A program made the translations under genes and the position numbers. From JALYUA01 sp039933215 (lineage in GTDB: Bacteria; Acidobacteriota; Thermoanaerobaculia; UBA5066; Gp7-AA6): DNA of 64,000 nucleotides. The stretch is taken from the NCBI GenBank assembly GCA_039933215.1, contig JBDTOO010000018.1, forward strand, positions 1 to 64,000, given 5' to 3'. Of the stretch, positions 1 to 8,938 are shown piece by piece (position 1 is the first letter of the stretch; every line of letters begins with the position of its first letter). The notes under the pieces were generated by a model, which saw only the letters and a list, made by a program, of their open reading frames with translations, searched no databases and was not told where the DNA came from.

Positions 1-2
1 AC

Positions 3-1583
3 ATGAGCCGAGTCCTCGTCGCGGAGAAGGTCGCGTCCGCCGGCCTCGATCTTCTACGAAACGCGGGGCACGACGTGGTCGATCTCGCCGGCGCGCCGCG
101 CGAGAAGCTCCTGGCCGAGCTCGCGACGGCGGACGCGCTGCTCGTGCGGAGCGCGACGAAGGTCGACGCCGAGCTTCTCGCGGCCGCCCCGCGCCTGACC
201 GTCGTCGGGAGGGCCGGCGTGGGCGTCGACAACGTGGACGTCCCGGCCGCCACGGCGCGGGGCATCCTGGTCATCAACGCGCCGACCGCGAACGTCGTTT
301 CGGCCACCGAGCACACGTTCGCGCTCCTTTTCTCGCTCCTCCGCAAAGTCCCTGCCGCGGCGGCCTCGATGGCGCAGGGCCGCTGGGACAAGTCGAAGTT
401 CGTCGGATCGGAGCTGGCGGGCAAGACCCTCGGCATCGTCGGGCTCGGTCAGGTCGGCTCGCGGGTCGCCGCCAGAGCGCGCGCCTTCGAGGCGAAGGTG
501 ATCGGGTTCGATCCCTACCTTCCCGAGGCCCGGGCGCGCGAGCTCGGCGTTCCTCTGGTCGCCCTCGACGACCTCCTCGCGGCGTCGGACATCGTCTCGC
601 TCCACGCGACCGCCGGCGAGAAGGGACGGGCTCTCATCGGCGAGGCCGAGCTCGCCCGGATGCGTCCCGGCGCGATCCTCGTCAACGTCGCCCGGGGGAG
701 CCTGGTCGACCGGGACGCGCTCTTCGCGGCGCTCTCATCGGGGAAGCTCGCCGGCGCGGCCCTCGATGTCTTCGAACCCGAGCCTCCCGATCCGGACGAT
801 CCCCTCCCGAAGCTTCCGAACGTCGTTGCCACGCCGCACCTCGGGGCGTCGACGGTCGAGGCGCAGGAGCGCGTCTCTCTCCAGACCCTCGAGGCGGTAC
901 TCGACGCGCTCTCGGGCGCCTCCTATGTCCCGGCCGTGAACCTCCCGTTCCGCGGGCCCGCCGATCCCTCGGGCGCGGCCGTCTGGATGCGCCTCGCCGA
1001 ACGGGCGGCCCGCTTCCTGGCGGCTCTGGGCGACGGACGGCTCGTCTCCGTCGCCGTCGACACGTGGGGCCTTCCCGACGATCTGTTGCGTCCGGTCGCG
1101 GTGGCTGCCGTCAAGGGGGCTCTCCAGGGCCACGCGCCGGAGACCGTCAATTACGTCAACGCGTTCCACGTCGCGCAGGACCGGGGACTGCGTGTCTCCG
1201 AGACGCGGCACGAGGGACCCGGCACTTACGCGCGATCGATCCGCGTCACGCTTTCTGCGGGCACGGGCGCGGCGGCGACCGCCGCGGACGGGACGCTCTT
1301 CTCCGAGAACGACGCGCGCGTCGTCGCGGTTGACGGCCTGCCTCTCGAGTTCCGGCCGGAAGGAACCGTCGTCTTCCTGCGCAACCGCGACGTGCCCGGC
1401 GTCGTGGGAAGCGTCGGCTCGATCCTGGGGGAGGGAGGCGTCAACATAGCGAACTTCTCTCTCGCGCGCGACGGGGACCGGGCGGCGGCGGTGCTCGCGG
1501 TCGATTCGCCCCCGCCGGCGGCCGTCCTGGAGCGCCTGCGCCGCGCTCCGGCCGTCGAGGACGTGCGGGTGGTGACCTGGTGA
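3..1583 (+). CDS. serA: D-3-phosphoglycerate dehydrogenase
   Basis: Catalyses NAD-dependent oxidation of 3-phosphoglycerate to 3-phosphohydroxypyruvate, the first step of serine synthesis, in the cytosol. The 526-residue product is the long SerA form. The catalytic domain carries GRAGVGVDNVD, the Rossmann motif GIVGLGQVGSRVA (about 143-155), NVARGSLVD and the TPHLGAST segment. A central ASB-like domain follows, and a C-terminal ACT domain (about 450-526, VVFLRNRDVPGVVGSVGSIL) that normally senses serine. The start at base 3 gives a normal N-terminus (MSRVLVAEKV), so the gene is probably complete although it touches the window edge. Its last 4 bases overlap ddl, indicating co-transcription. 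Confidence 0.95.
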   Translation: MSRVLVAEKVASAGLDLLRNAGHDVVDLAGAPREKLLAELATADALLVRSATKVDAELLAAAPRLTVVGRAGVGVDNVDVPAATARGILVINAPTANVVSATEHTFALLFSLLRKVPAAAASMAQGRWDKSKFVGSELAGKTLGIVGLGQVGSRVAARARAFEAKVIGFDPYLPEARARELGVPLVALDDLLAASDIVSLHATAGEKGRALIGEAELARMRPGAILVNVARGSLVDRDALFAALSSGKLAGAALDVFEPEPPDPDDPLPKLPNVVATPHLGASTVEAQERVSLQTLEAVLDALSGASYVPAVNLPFRGPADPSGAAVWMRLAERAARFLAALGDGRLVSVAVDTWGLPDDLLRPVAVAAVKGALQGHAPETVNYVNAFHVAQDRGLRVSETRHEGPGTYARSIRVTLSAGTGAAATAADGTLFSENDARVVAVDGLPLEFRPEGTVVFLRNRDVPGVVGSVGSILGEGGVNIANFSLARDGDRAAAVLAVDSPPPAAVLERLRRAPAVEDVRVVTW

Positions 1584-2662
1584 GTCGGATGCGCGTCGTC
1601 CTCCTGTTCGGAGGTCGGTCGGTCGAGCGCGAGGTCTCGCGCGTTTCCGCGAGGACGATCGCCGGCGGGCTCGATCCGGCGCGCTACGACGTCGTGCCGA
1701 TCGGGGTCGCCCCCGACGGCGCCTTTCTCCCGGCGGCGATTTCCGCCCGGCTGCTCGCCGACGGGACGATGCCGGCGCGGTTTCTCGCTCCCGACGAGAA
1801 GGATGCCCGGGGGGACGCGGGAGCGGACGCGCGGCTCGTTCCGGCCGAGCTCGCGCCGGTCCGGGCGGACGTCGTGTTTCCGATCATCCACGGGACGTCC
1901 GGCGAGGACGGAGCGCTCCAGGGATTTCTCGAGCTCCTCGGGCTGCCGTACGTGGGGGCAGGCGTCGCGGCGTCCGCCGTCGGGATGGACAAGGCGATCT
2001 TCAAGGCGCTCCTGCGCGACGCCGGCATCGCGACGCCGCGCTCCGTCGTCGCGGCCGGACCGGACGACATCCCGGATCCCCCGTTTCCCCCTCCCTTCTT
2101 CGTCAAGCCCGCGAACGGCGGTTCCTCGGTCGGGGTCACCAAGGTGAAGCGGCGGGAGGGGCTCTCCGCGGCGGTCGCGGAAGCGCTCCGGTACGACGAA
2201 CGAGCGCTCGTCGAGGAGGCCATCGACGCCCGCGAGATCGAGTGCGCCGTTCTCGGCAACGACAACCCGCGCGCGTCGGTCGTCGGCGAGATCGTCCCGG
2301 GCCGGGAGTTCTACGACTACGACGACAAGTACCGCGAGGACCGCGCGCGGTTCGTGATCCCGGCCGCCCTGCCGGAGCCCGTGGCCGCGGAGGTGCGCCG
2401 GATGGCCATCGAGACTTTTCGAATCGCGGGCGTCTCCGGGATGGCGCGCGTCGATTTCTTCGTCGAGCGCGCCACGGACCGAGTCCTGGTGAACGAGATC
2501 AACACGCTGCCGGGCTTCACGGCGATCTCGATGTACCCGAAGCTCTGGGAGGCGAGCGGCCTGCCGCTTCCGGCTCTCCTGGACGAGCTCATCCGGCTCG
2601 CTCTCGAGCGTCACGCGCGGCGAGCGCGGATCTCCCACGAGCCTCCTGCCGAGCTGCGCTAG
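1580..2662 (+). CDS. ddl: D-alanine--D-alanine ligase
   Basis: ATP-grasp ligase that makes D-Ala-D-Ala for peptidoglycan precursors. The N-terminal LLFGGRSVEREVS motif, IHGTSGEDGALQGFLELLG, the ATP-grasp segment FFVKPANGGSSVGV and the metal-binding C-terminus (RVDFF, LVNEINTLPGF) are all present; 360 residues is the usual size. The GTG start at 1580 overlaps the serA stop (GTGA); an ATG at 1589 is the alternative. The C-terminal tail after ALLDELI is short and Arg-rich. It converges with the response regulator gene only 13 bp downstream. Confidence 0.94.
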   Translation: MSRMRVVLLFGGRSVEREVSRVSARTIAGGLDPARYDVVPIGVAPDGAFLPAAISARLLADGTMPARFLAPDEKDARGDAGADARLVPAELAPVRADVVFPIIHGTSGEDGALQGFLELLGLPYVGAGVAASAVGMDKAIFKALLRDAGIATPRSVVAAGPDDIPDPPFPPPFFVKPANGGSSVGVTKVKRREGLSAAVAEALRYDERALVEEAIDAREIECAVLGNDNPRASVVGEIVPGREFYDYDDKYREDRARFVIPAALPEPVAAEVRRMAIETFRIAGVSGMARVDFFVERATDRVLVNEINTLPGFTAISMYPKLWEASGLPLPALLDELIRLALERHARRARISHEPPAELR

Positions 2663-2675
2663 AAGCGCGAGGCCG

Positions 2676-3317
2676 TCAGATCAGCCCGGCCTCGAAGGCC
2701 TTCAGCACCGCCCGCGTCCGGTCCCGCACGCCGAGCTTCGACAGCACGCTCGACACGTGGTTCTTGATCGTGCCTTCGGCGCTGCCGAGCGCGCCGGCGA
2801 TCTCCCGGTTGCTGTGTCCCCCGGCCATGAGACGGAGGACCTCGAGCTCGCGCGCGGACAGCGGGTCGGGAGCCTCGAGGCTCTCGAAATCCGGCCTGGA
2901 ACGGGCGAGGCCCCGCAGGATGCGATCGGTCGCCAAGGGTTGGATGCGCGTCTCTCCCCGCGCGAGAGCGCGGATCGCCCCCGTGAGCTGCTCCAGCGAT
3001 ACGTCTTTCAGCAGGTAGCCGCGGGCGCCGGCCCGGACGGCGTCTAAGACGAGCGCGCCGTCGTCGAACGTCGTCAGGACGAGGCAGGGCGGGGAGGCGG
3101 GATCGCCCTCCAGCGCGCGGAGCAGGTCGAGGCCGCTCCCGCCGGGCATCCGCAGGTCGAGGAGCACGACGTCCGGCGAGGTCTCGCGGATGCGCCGCAG
3201 CCCCTCGCGTCCGTCCCGGGCCTCGGCGACGACCTCGATCTCTCCGTCGAGCCGGAGCAGGCTCCGGATCCCCTCACGGACGAGGGTCTCGTCTTCGACG
3301 ACGCAGACGCGGATCAC
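2676..3317 (-). CDS. NarL/FixJ-family response regulator
   Basis: DNA-binding partner of the adjacent histidine kinase. The 213 residues comprise a receiver domain (VCVVEDETLVREG with the acidic pocket, phospho-acceptor in VVLLDLRMPG, conserved Lys in YLLKD) and a LuxR-type helix-turn-helix (LSARELEVLRLMAGGHSNREIA, IKNHVSSVLSKLGV). I place the start at a GTG at 3317: the receiver begins there, and the 4-bp GTGA overlap with the kinase stop makes a coupled pair. The reading frame remains open far upstream, but that part lies opposite the kinase and is not coding. The target genes are not evident. Confidence 0.9.
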   Translation of the reverse strand: MIRVCVVEDETLVREGIRSLLRLDGEIEVVAEARDGREGLRRIRETSPDVVLLDLRMPGGSGLDLLRALEGDPASPPCLVLTTFDDGALVLDAVRAGARGYLLKDVSLEQLTGAIRALARGETRIQPLATDRILRGLARSRPDFESLEAPDPLSARELEVLRLMAGGHSNREIAGALGSAEGTIKNHVSSVLSKLGVRDRTRAVLKAFEAGLI

Positions 3318-4438
3318 GACGCGGTGCGGGCCGCGGGAAGGAGCGCCACGACGGCGAAGCCCGAATCGGGAGCACTCGAGACCTGGAGCCGGCCGCCGGC
3401 ACGCTCGACGCGCTCGCGCATGCCCGTCAGTCCGGTGCCGGGCAGGACCCGCTCCGTTCCCCGGCCGTCGTCGCGCGCCCGGATCTCCACCGCGTCGCCT
3501 TCGAGCGCGAGGTCCAGCCAGAGGTTGTCGGCGTCGGCGTGCCGGGCGGCGTTCGTCACGATCTCCTGCGCGCAGCGCAGCAGGATGTGGGCTTTCTCCG
3601 GATCGTCGACCCGCAGCCCCTCCGCCACGGACAGGTGGACCCGGGGCCGGGGCATCTCGCCGACGAGGATCTCGAGCGCCGCCCGGAGGTCGATGCCCGC
3701 CGGACCGTGGAGGGCGCTGACGATCTGGCGCACGTCCGCGAGGAGAAGGCGGGCGATCGTCTGCGCGGTCACGACGTGCCGGCGGCCCTCGCCCTCCGTG
3801 CGATGGGCCGCGACCTCCAGGTTGAGAGAGAGCGCGGTCAGGTGATGACCGATGGCGTCGTGAAGCTCCCGGGAGATCCGGACCCTCTCCGCGAGCCGGT
3901 TGCCGTCGGCGAGGATGTGCTGCATCGCCATCAGCTCGCGGTTGGCGTCGGAAAGGTCTTCTCGCGCGCGCATCTCGCGCTCGAGCGCGCGAATGACGAA
4001 GAAGGCCAGGATCTGGAAGCCGAGGTAAGGAGGCGCCAGCATCAGCGCGGGCCGGAGCGACCAGTGGATCGTGACCGCGACGGCGAAGAGGATCGTCTGG
4101 ACGGCGATCCAGGCGAGGCCCGCGCGCGGAGAGAGGCGCGGCGCGAGCTGCATCGCGACGAGGACGAGCAGCGATCCTTCGTATCCGTTGCAGAGCAGGG
4201 CCACCATCCCGACGACGCATGCCGCCTGGAGGGCCGCGAGGAGGAGCCGGCGGCGCGCGTCCGCGGGGGCGGCCGCGAGGCGAAACGCGGCGCCGAAGAC
4301 CAGGAAGAAGCAGAGCCATTCGAGGAACGTCGCGGCGCCGCGGGGAGCGCGGAGGAGCACGGGGAGTCCCACGAGGAGCCAGGTCACGAGGCCCGCCCCC
4401 TCGAACCAGCGGCGGCGGATGGCGCTCTCGTGTCTCAT
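3314..4438 (-). CDS. Membrane histidine kinase, HisKA_3 type
   Basis: Sensor kinase that should phosphorylate the response regulator encoded immediately downstream. The N-terminal half (about 1-150) holds five or six hydrophobic segments with no large extracellular domain, so the signal is probably read in or near the membrane. The dimerisation/phospho-acceptor helix is RISRELHDAIGHHL with its conserved His, followed by a HATPase domain (NAARHADADNLWL, DDGRG, GLTGMRERVERAGG). 374 residues is typical of NarX/DesK-type kinases. A TATGAT box lies 8 nt before the ATG, suggesting a leaderless start. Confidence 0.9.
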   Translation of the reverse strand: MRHESAIRRRWFEGAGLVTWLLVGLPVLLRAPRGAATFLEWLCFFLVFGAAFRLAAAPADARRRLLLAALQAACVVGMVALLCNGYEGSLLVLVAMQLAPRLSPRAGLAWIAVQTILFAVAVTIHWSLRPALMLAPPYLGFQILAFFVIRALEREMRAREDLSDANRELMAMQHILADGNRLAERVRISRELHDAIGHHLTALSLNLEVAAHRTEGEGRRHVVTAQTIARLLLADVRQIVSALHGPAGIDLRAALEILVGEMPRPRVHLSVAEGLRVDDPEKAHILLRCAQEIVTNAARHADADNLWLDLALEGDAVEIRARDDGRGTERVLPGTGLTGMRERVERAGGRLQVSSAPDSGFAVVALLPAARTAS

Positions 4439-4446
4439 CGCAATCC

Positions 4447-4452
4447 ATCATA
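4447..4452 (-). promoter_or_regulatory. -10 box TATGAT for the two-component operon
   Basis: TATGAT on the minus strand ends 8 nt before the kinase ATG (4438), with no room for a ribosome binding site. This spacing recurs across the window and implies a leaderless mRNA. No clear -35 element is visible. Confidence 0.5.
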
Positions 4453-4563
4453 GGCGCCGGGGGCGGGCGCGGATGTGCCGGAAGTCACGACGCAATCGCC
4501 CGACTTCCGGCACGGGAGGATCGGGAGCGCGAGCGCTAACCTGCGCGCCGGAGGGATCCCCCC

Positions 4564-5187
4564 ATGAAAAGGCCGCTGCTGGCTCTCGCCGTCTTCGCCG
4601 CTCATTTTGGGCTCTTCTCGCTTCCCTTCCGGGCGGAGGGGGAGACCGGCGCCTCGGCCGGAGTCGCGCGGGCGAGAGCGGCCGTCGCGCGCCTTGGCGG
4701 AAGAGTGGTCGAAGACGAGACGGCCTCCGGCCGGCCGATCGTGTCGGTGGATCTCCACGGCTCGAAGGTCACCGACGGAGAGCTGACCTTCCTCGAGGAC
4801 CTGCCGCGGCTGCGCTCGCTCGACCTGCGCCTGACGTCCGTGGGAGATGGCGCTCTCGAACATCTGCGCACGAGCGAGCTGACGATGCTGAACCTCTTCC
4901 GCACGTCGGTCGGCGACGAAGGCCTCGCCCGCCTCGCGGGAGCGTCGCGCCTGCGGACGCTGATGCTCGGAGGGACGAAGGTGACGGACGCGGGGCTCGC
5001 TCACCTCGAAGGCCTGGCCGAGCTCGAGAAGCTGAGCCTCTTCGAGACGGCGATCACGGACGCCGGCCTCATCCACTTGAGCCGCCTGACGCGCCTCGAA
5101 AAGCTTCTGCTCCGCGGCTCCAGGGTCACCGAGGACGGCGCGCGGGCGCTCCGGCGATCGCTGCCGCGCCTGCGCTTCGAGGAATGA
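4564..5187 (+). CDS. Exported leucine-rich-repeat-like protein
   Basis: A 207-residue protein of unknown role. A signal peptide (KRPLLALAVFAAHFGLFSLP) is followed by five or six repeats of about 24 residues of the form VTDAGLAHLEGLAELEKLSL, the RNI/LRR_6 pattern common in Planctomycetes and Acidobacteria and often a protein-binding surface. There are no catalytic motifs. A GGAGGG ribosome binding site precedes the ATG, and a possible TAACCT box lies at 4534. It stands alone between two minus-strand operons. Confidence 0.8.
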   Translation: MKRPLLALAVFAAHFGLFSLPFRAEGETGASAGVARARAAVARLGGRVVEDETASGRPIVSVDLHGSKVTDGELTFLEDLPRLRSLDLRLTSVGDGALEHLRTSELTMLNLFRTSVGDEGLARLAGASRLRTLMLGGTKVTDAGLAHLEGLAELEKLSLFETAITDAGLIHLSRLTRLEKLLLRGSRVTEDGARALRRSLPRLRFEE

Positions 5188-5209
5188 GCGTCCGGGCCGC
5201 CGGGCCCGA

Positions 5210-6520
5210 TCAGTCCCAGAGCCTCTCGAACCACCGCCGGGAGGCGGGCAACGGCCCCGGTCCCATGGCCTTCTGGACCTCTTGCGCGCTCCATCCCGTC
5301 AGGGTGATCAGGTTGCGTGCTTCGGTCTCGCGCCGCGCTGCGAGCTCGCCGCGATAGCGGCTCCCGTCGCACGTGAGAGTGCCCGCCCACGGATGGCGCA
5401 GCACGTACCTCGCCTGAAAGCTCTGGCGGTCCGGGGTCTCCTGGAAGGAGAGGTCCTCGGGAAAGTGCGCGGCGTCGTAGCGGACGTGGAGCCGCGTCAG
5501 GAAAACACCCGGAGCGGCCGGCGCCTCTTCCTCCAGCCAGAATACGCCGAGTCCCTTCAGCTCCTGTCGCGTGAGCGGGTCGGCCGCGCAGGGGTCGCAC
5601 CAGCCCATGTCCCAGGCGTACTCGGTGAACACGGCTTCCATGCGTTCGCGCCGCACCTGCGTGTCGAAGAGCGAGCGGTAGAAGTCGGGGAAGCGGCCTT
5701 TCACGAAGAGAGGGATGTCGAGATCGGAGGGGAGGCGGACCGTCCGATAGTTCGTCGCTTCCACTCGCCCCTTGCGGGTCATGGCGTAGACGAAGAGATC
5801 CTGCGGTCCGTTGGCGTTGACCATTCCGAGGCGGATCGGCAGCATGAACTTCGGCGACTCGTATGCCACCTGGATGGGGCGCAGGGTCGAGAACCCGAGG
5901 CGCTCCTTTTCCCCGAGGTTCACCTTCGCGACGAAGAAGCGCATGTTCTGGCGCACGTAGCCGTCGAGCATCGGCGCGGCGCCCGATGGGATCCTGTAGC
6001 CGTTCTCCTTCAGCCACGTCGTCAATCCCGAGGAGTCGCGCGCCGAGAGGATCAGAATGTCGTATTCGCCCACGGTGTAGCGCGCCTCGACCTGAACGCC
6101 GAGGCTCCGCTCGCGCCGCGCGTCGGCGGACGACTTCGGCACCGCCTGCGCCGCCATCATCTTCCGCAGGGACCCGTCGTTCCGGGCGCACGGGTCCTCG
6201 TCGTGGTACTCGACGAGCCGGGGAGAGGAATAGGCGTCGAGATGCTCGAGGAGCTTCATGTCTCCCACGTGGATCTGCCCGCGCTCGATCGCCGTCGGGA
6301 CCGGGATGACGATCGCGAACTCCCGGGGGTCACCCTGGAAGTCGCTGCCCATCGTGAGGACGGTGCGGTTTCCGTCGCGGGCGAGGGCGACCTGAGACGA
6401 TCGATTAAAGAGCTTCGCGTCCGCCCTGGCCACGTAGAAGCCGCAGAAGGCGCGGGCCCGGGAAGCGGGAAAGAGCGCGGACAGGAGCAGGGCGGCGGCG
6501 AAGATCGATGAGCGGCGCAT
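5210..6520 (-). CDS. DUF2330-family exported protein
   Basis: A 436-residue secreted protein of unknown biochemical role. A cleavable signal peptide (SSIFAAALLLSALFPASRARA) is followed by CGFYVARADAKLFNRSSQV and the hallmark IVIPVPTAIERGQIHVGD region of the DUF2330 family. Several Cys (CGFYV, DPCARN, CDPCAAD) may form disulfides. The start at 6520 is supported by AAAGGAG seven bases upstream and by the signal peptide; the frame stays open upstream but is not needed. It lies inside the 3' end of the RnfD-like gene (116 bp overlap), so the two are probably co-transcribed and functionally linked. Confidence 0.8.
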   Translation of the reverse strand: MRRSSIFAAALLLSALFPASRARAFCGFYVARADAKLFNRSSQVALARDGNRTVLTMGSDFQGDPREFAIVIPVPTAIERGQIHVGDMKLLEHLDAYSSPRLVEYHDEDPCARNDGSLRKMMAAQAVPKSSADARRERSLGVQVEARYTVGEYDILILSARDSSGLTTWLKENGYRIPSGAAPMLDGYVRQNMRFFVAKVNLGEKERLGFSTLRPIQVAYESPKFMLPIRLGMVNANGPQDLFVYAMTRKGRVEATNYRTVRLPSDLDIPLFVKGRFPDFYRSLFDTQVRRERMEAVFTEYAWDMGWCDPCAADPLTRQELKGLGVFWLEEEAPAAPGVFLTRLHVRYDAAHFPEDLSFQETPDRQSFQARYVLRHPWAGTLTCDGSRYRGELAARRETEARNLITLTGWSAQEVQKAMGPGPLPASRRWFERLWD

Positions 6521-7346
6521 GGAAGTCTCCTTTCGAGACGAATGGGGCGACGCCGGCGGGAGACCGCCGGCCGGGCAGGAGGAGGTCGAGCAGAGGCACG
6601 AGGAGCGAGCAGAGGGCGAGCGACCAGACCGCCCCATTCGGCCGGAAGATGCGCAACTGGATGTAGGCGGCGCCCAACGCGACGGCGGCCCCGAAGAGAA
6701 TCCGGGCAATCCGGGAGTCCGGCGTCGTCTTCGGGTCCGAGATCATGAAGAACGCGAAGAGAAGGATCGCCCCGCTCTGGAGGCGGTGCGCGGGGATCGT
6801 CCAGGGGTCGTGGACGGCGAGAGCGCGCGCAAAGAGAAGTGCGGCGTAGGTCGCGAGGAAAGCGAGCGTCACGTCCGCTCTCGCCGCCCGATGGACCACG
6901 AAGCGGCCGGCGCAGACGATGAGGAAGGCGAGGATGACCGCGCTGCCCCACTGGCCGGGCGAGACCCAGACGTCCGCTCCGGCCGCCAGCATCGCGACGA
7001 GGCCGAAGTTGGTCGGGTTGAAGAGATGCTTCCCGTTCCAACGCAGTGCGAACTTGCTGCCGATCGTGATGACGGCCGCCGCCACCGCGAGGAGCGCGGA
7101 TGGCGTGCGCAGGAGAAGGCAGAGCGAGAGTCCCGAGATCAGCGCGCTCCACGGATCGAACGCGGCCAGCCGCGCCAGCCGTGAGAAGCCGAGTTGGGAG
7201 GCGAGAGCGGTCCCGAGGAGGAGGGCCGCCCTCGCCGGAGCGACGTCGAAGGAGAGCGCCGCCATGCCGTACGCCAGGAGCAGGGCGAGCGAGGCGATCT
7301 GGTAGAGGCGCGCGTCGGACCGTCGGAGAGGAGCGATCGGCAGCAT
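6405..7346 (-). CDS. RnfD/NqrB-like integral membrane protein
   Basis: A 313-residue membrane protein with about nine hydrophobic segments, resembling the NQR2/RnfD/RnfE family, whose members carry covalently bound FMN in ion-pumping redox complexes. SKFALRWNGKHLFNPTNFGL and MISDPKTTPDS resemble the family's conserved loops. No other Rnf or Nqr subunit is nearby, so a full complex cannot be inferred. The last 40 or so residues (Arg/Pro-rich, after LLDLLLPGRR) lie out of frame over the DUF2330 signal peptide and look unlike the rest, which suggests read-through past an ancestral stop or a sequence error. Confidence 0.75.
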   Translation of the reverse strand: MLPIAPLRRSDARLYQIASLALLLAYGMAALSFDVAPARAALLLGTALASQLGFSRLARLAAFDPWSALISGLSLCLLLRTPSALLAVAAAVITIGSKFALRWNGKHLFNPTNFGLVAMLAAGADVWVSPGQWGSAVILAFLIVCAGRFVVHRAARADVTLAFLATYAALLFARALAVHDPWTIPAHRLQSGAILLFAFFMISDPKTTPDSRIARILFGAAVALGAAYIQLRIFRPNGAVWSLALCSLLVPLLDLLLPGRRSPAGVAPFVSKGDFHAPLIDLRRRPAPVRALSRFPGPRLLRLLRGQGGREAL

Positions 7347-7424
7347 GCGGTGTGGGACACCGGAGGCGGCCGGCGGTTCCCGGCCCTCGGGAATCCGGGG
7401 GCGCCCGGTGTCAGAATCCGCGGC

Positions 7425-7919
7425 GTGGCGCCGGATCTCCGGACCGAACCGATCTCCCGCGAGGAGGACAAGCGCGCGTGCGCGCGGATGATGGCGTCCA
7501 CGCAGCCGTGGATCTCGCTCGGCTTCGACGAGGCATTCTGCCTGAAGCGGACAGCCGACACGCAGAAGGAAATCCTCGGCGCCTGGTCGTCAGGGCGTCT
7601 CACGGGTTTTCTCCTGCTCGACATGCGCGGCCCCTTCGCCGGCTACATCCAGACGGTGTGCGTCGAGGCGGAGCGGCGCGGTGCCGGCATCGGCTCGGCG
7701 TTGATCCGCGCGGCGGAGGAACGCGTCCATCGGGACTCGCCGAACGTGTTCCTGTGTGTCTCGACGACGAACGACCGTGCGCGCGTGCTCTACGAGAGGC
7801 TGGGATACGCGCGGGTCGGCGAGCTTCCCGACTACCTCGCGCGAGGCCGCACGGAGATCCTGATGCGGAAGACCGCGGGGACCCTCCTCGATTTCCGCGC
7901 GCCGGGATCCGCCTCTTGA
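7425..7919 (+). CDS. GNAT-family N-acetyltransferase
   Basis: Acetyl-CoA-dependent acyltransferase of 164 residues with unknown substrate. The core motif A is VCVEAERRGAGIGSALIRAAEE, followed by the strand/helix FLCVSTTNDRARVLYERLGYARVG typical of motif B. I prefer a GTG start at 7425, 7 nt after a CAGAAT box, which gives a normal GNAT N-terminus; the frame is open further upstream but overlaps the promoter of the divergent RnfD-like gene. A second, unrelated GNAT follows 43 bp downstream. Confidence 0.8.
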   Translation: MAPDLRTEPISREEDKRACARMMASTQPWISLGFDEAFCLKRTADTQKEILGAWSSGRLTGFLLLDMRGPFAGYIQTVCVEAERRGAGIGSALIRAAEERVHRDSPNVFLCVSTTNDRARVLYERLGYARVGELPDYLARGRTEILMRKTAGTLLDFRAPGSAS

Positions 7920-7962
7920 AAGCCGTCCCTTCCGGCGCTTCCGCATCGGGCCCACAGGGACC

Positions 7963-8532
7963 GTGACACGCCACCGGTCGATCCGCCCGGCCGTCCCCGC
8001 GGACGTGGAGCGTCTCACGGCCCTGATTCGCGAGTCCGTCATCGGCCTTTCTCTCGGCGACTACTCCGCCGCGCAGCTCGAGAGCGCGCTGATCCACGTC
8101 TTCGGAGTCGATACCCGCCTGATCGACGACGGGACGTATTTCGTCGTCGAGGAGCCGGGTACGACAGGCCCGCTCGCCTGCGGCGGATGGAGCCGGCGGC
8201 GGACGCTCTTCGGCGGCGACCAGTACATCGGGCGAACGGATGACCGGCTCGATCCGGCCGTGGACGCTGCGCGGATCCGCGCCTTCTTCGTCCGCCCGGG
8301 CGCGGCGCGACGCGGGCTCGGGTCGATGCTCCTCGGAGCCTGCGAGCGCGCCGCTCGGGAGCACGGGTTCGTCCGCCTCGAGCTCATGGCCACCCTGACG
8401 GGGATCCCTCTCTACGAGCGCGCCGGGTTTCTCGCGCGGGAGCGTGTCGATCTCGAGCTGCCCGACGGAGTCCGGTTTCCGCTCGTGCGGATGGAACGGA
8501 CCCTGAAGCCCGAGGGGGATCTTCCGGCCTAG
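7963..8532 (+). CDS. GNAT-family N-acetyltransferase
   Basis: A 189-residue acetyltransferase starting at GTG with IRPAVPADVERLTALI, the usual GNAT N-terminus. The acetyl-CoA loop is AFFVRPGAARRGLGSMLLGAC, and the C-terminal ATLTGIPLYERAGF is typical of the family. It is only distantly like the preceding acetyltransferase, so this is not a simple duplication. The substrate is unknown. Its 3' end touches the remnant gene on the other strand. Confidence 0.82.
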   Translation: MTRHRSIRPAVPADVERLTALIRESVIGLSLGDYSAAQLESALIHVFGVDTRLIDDGTYFVVEEPGTTGPLACGGWSRRRTLFGGDQYIGRTDDRLDPAVDAARIRAFFVRPGAARRGLGSMLLGACERAAREHGFVRLELMATLTGIPLYERAGFLARERVDLELPDGVRFPLVRMERTLKPEGDLPA

Positions 8533-8720
8533 GGCTGCAGGGACTGGAGCAGCCGGCCGAGATTCCAGGAGTCCCAGCCTTCGACGATCCGGCCGTCCCG
8601 AAACGTCAGCCAGGTCATTCCGCTCCACGGGAGGACCGCGCAGGCGGCCATCCACGCCGCTGCCATTGCCGGCATCCTCGAGTCCGGAACGACGACCACC
8701 TTCAGGGCTCCCTGGATCAC
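8529..8720 (-). pseudogene. C-terminal remnant of a SnoaL/NTF2-like gene
   Basis: The last 30 residues (MTWLTFRDGRIVEGWDSWNL) are the typical end of a SnoaL-like polyketide-cyclase/ester-cyclase fold, but the preceding residues do not continue that fold and no domain start is found upstream on the same strand in any frame. Only about a quarter of a normal 130-150 residue domain is left. I read it as a decayed gene; a short functional protein is possible but unlikely. Confidence 0.45.
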
Positions 8721-8938
8721 GAAATGGAGGATCGCTCCGGTGGAAACGCTCAGGGGCGGGATGGTCCGCCGCGAGCGGCCCGGATCGTTCCGCTCGAAAC
8801 CCGTGTCCGTGGGAGCCTGAAGGGAGCTTCCGACATGGACGTCCGAATTCGTCCGGTTTCCGGCAACCGGATCGGCGACATCCGGGTTATCTCTGGGCGG
8901 TGCCGTTCCGGCGTGAACAGCACGAGGAGGAGAACCGC
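8721..8938. other. Intergenic segment, no gene seen
   Basis: Between the SnoaL remnant and the DUF4440-like gene I see no convincing coding sequence. A TTATCT element near 8887 could be the -10 box for the downstream gene. Confidence 0.4.

Noticed and set aside
1226..2638. Long minus-strand frame opposite serA and ddl (470 codons)
   Set aside because: It is antisense to two confidently identified genes, has a shadow-type Arg/Asp-rich composition and no recognisable domain; typical of GC-rich DNA.
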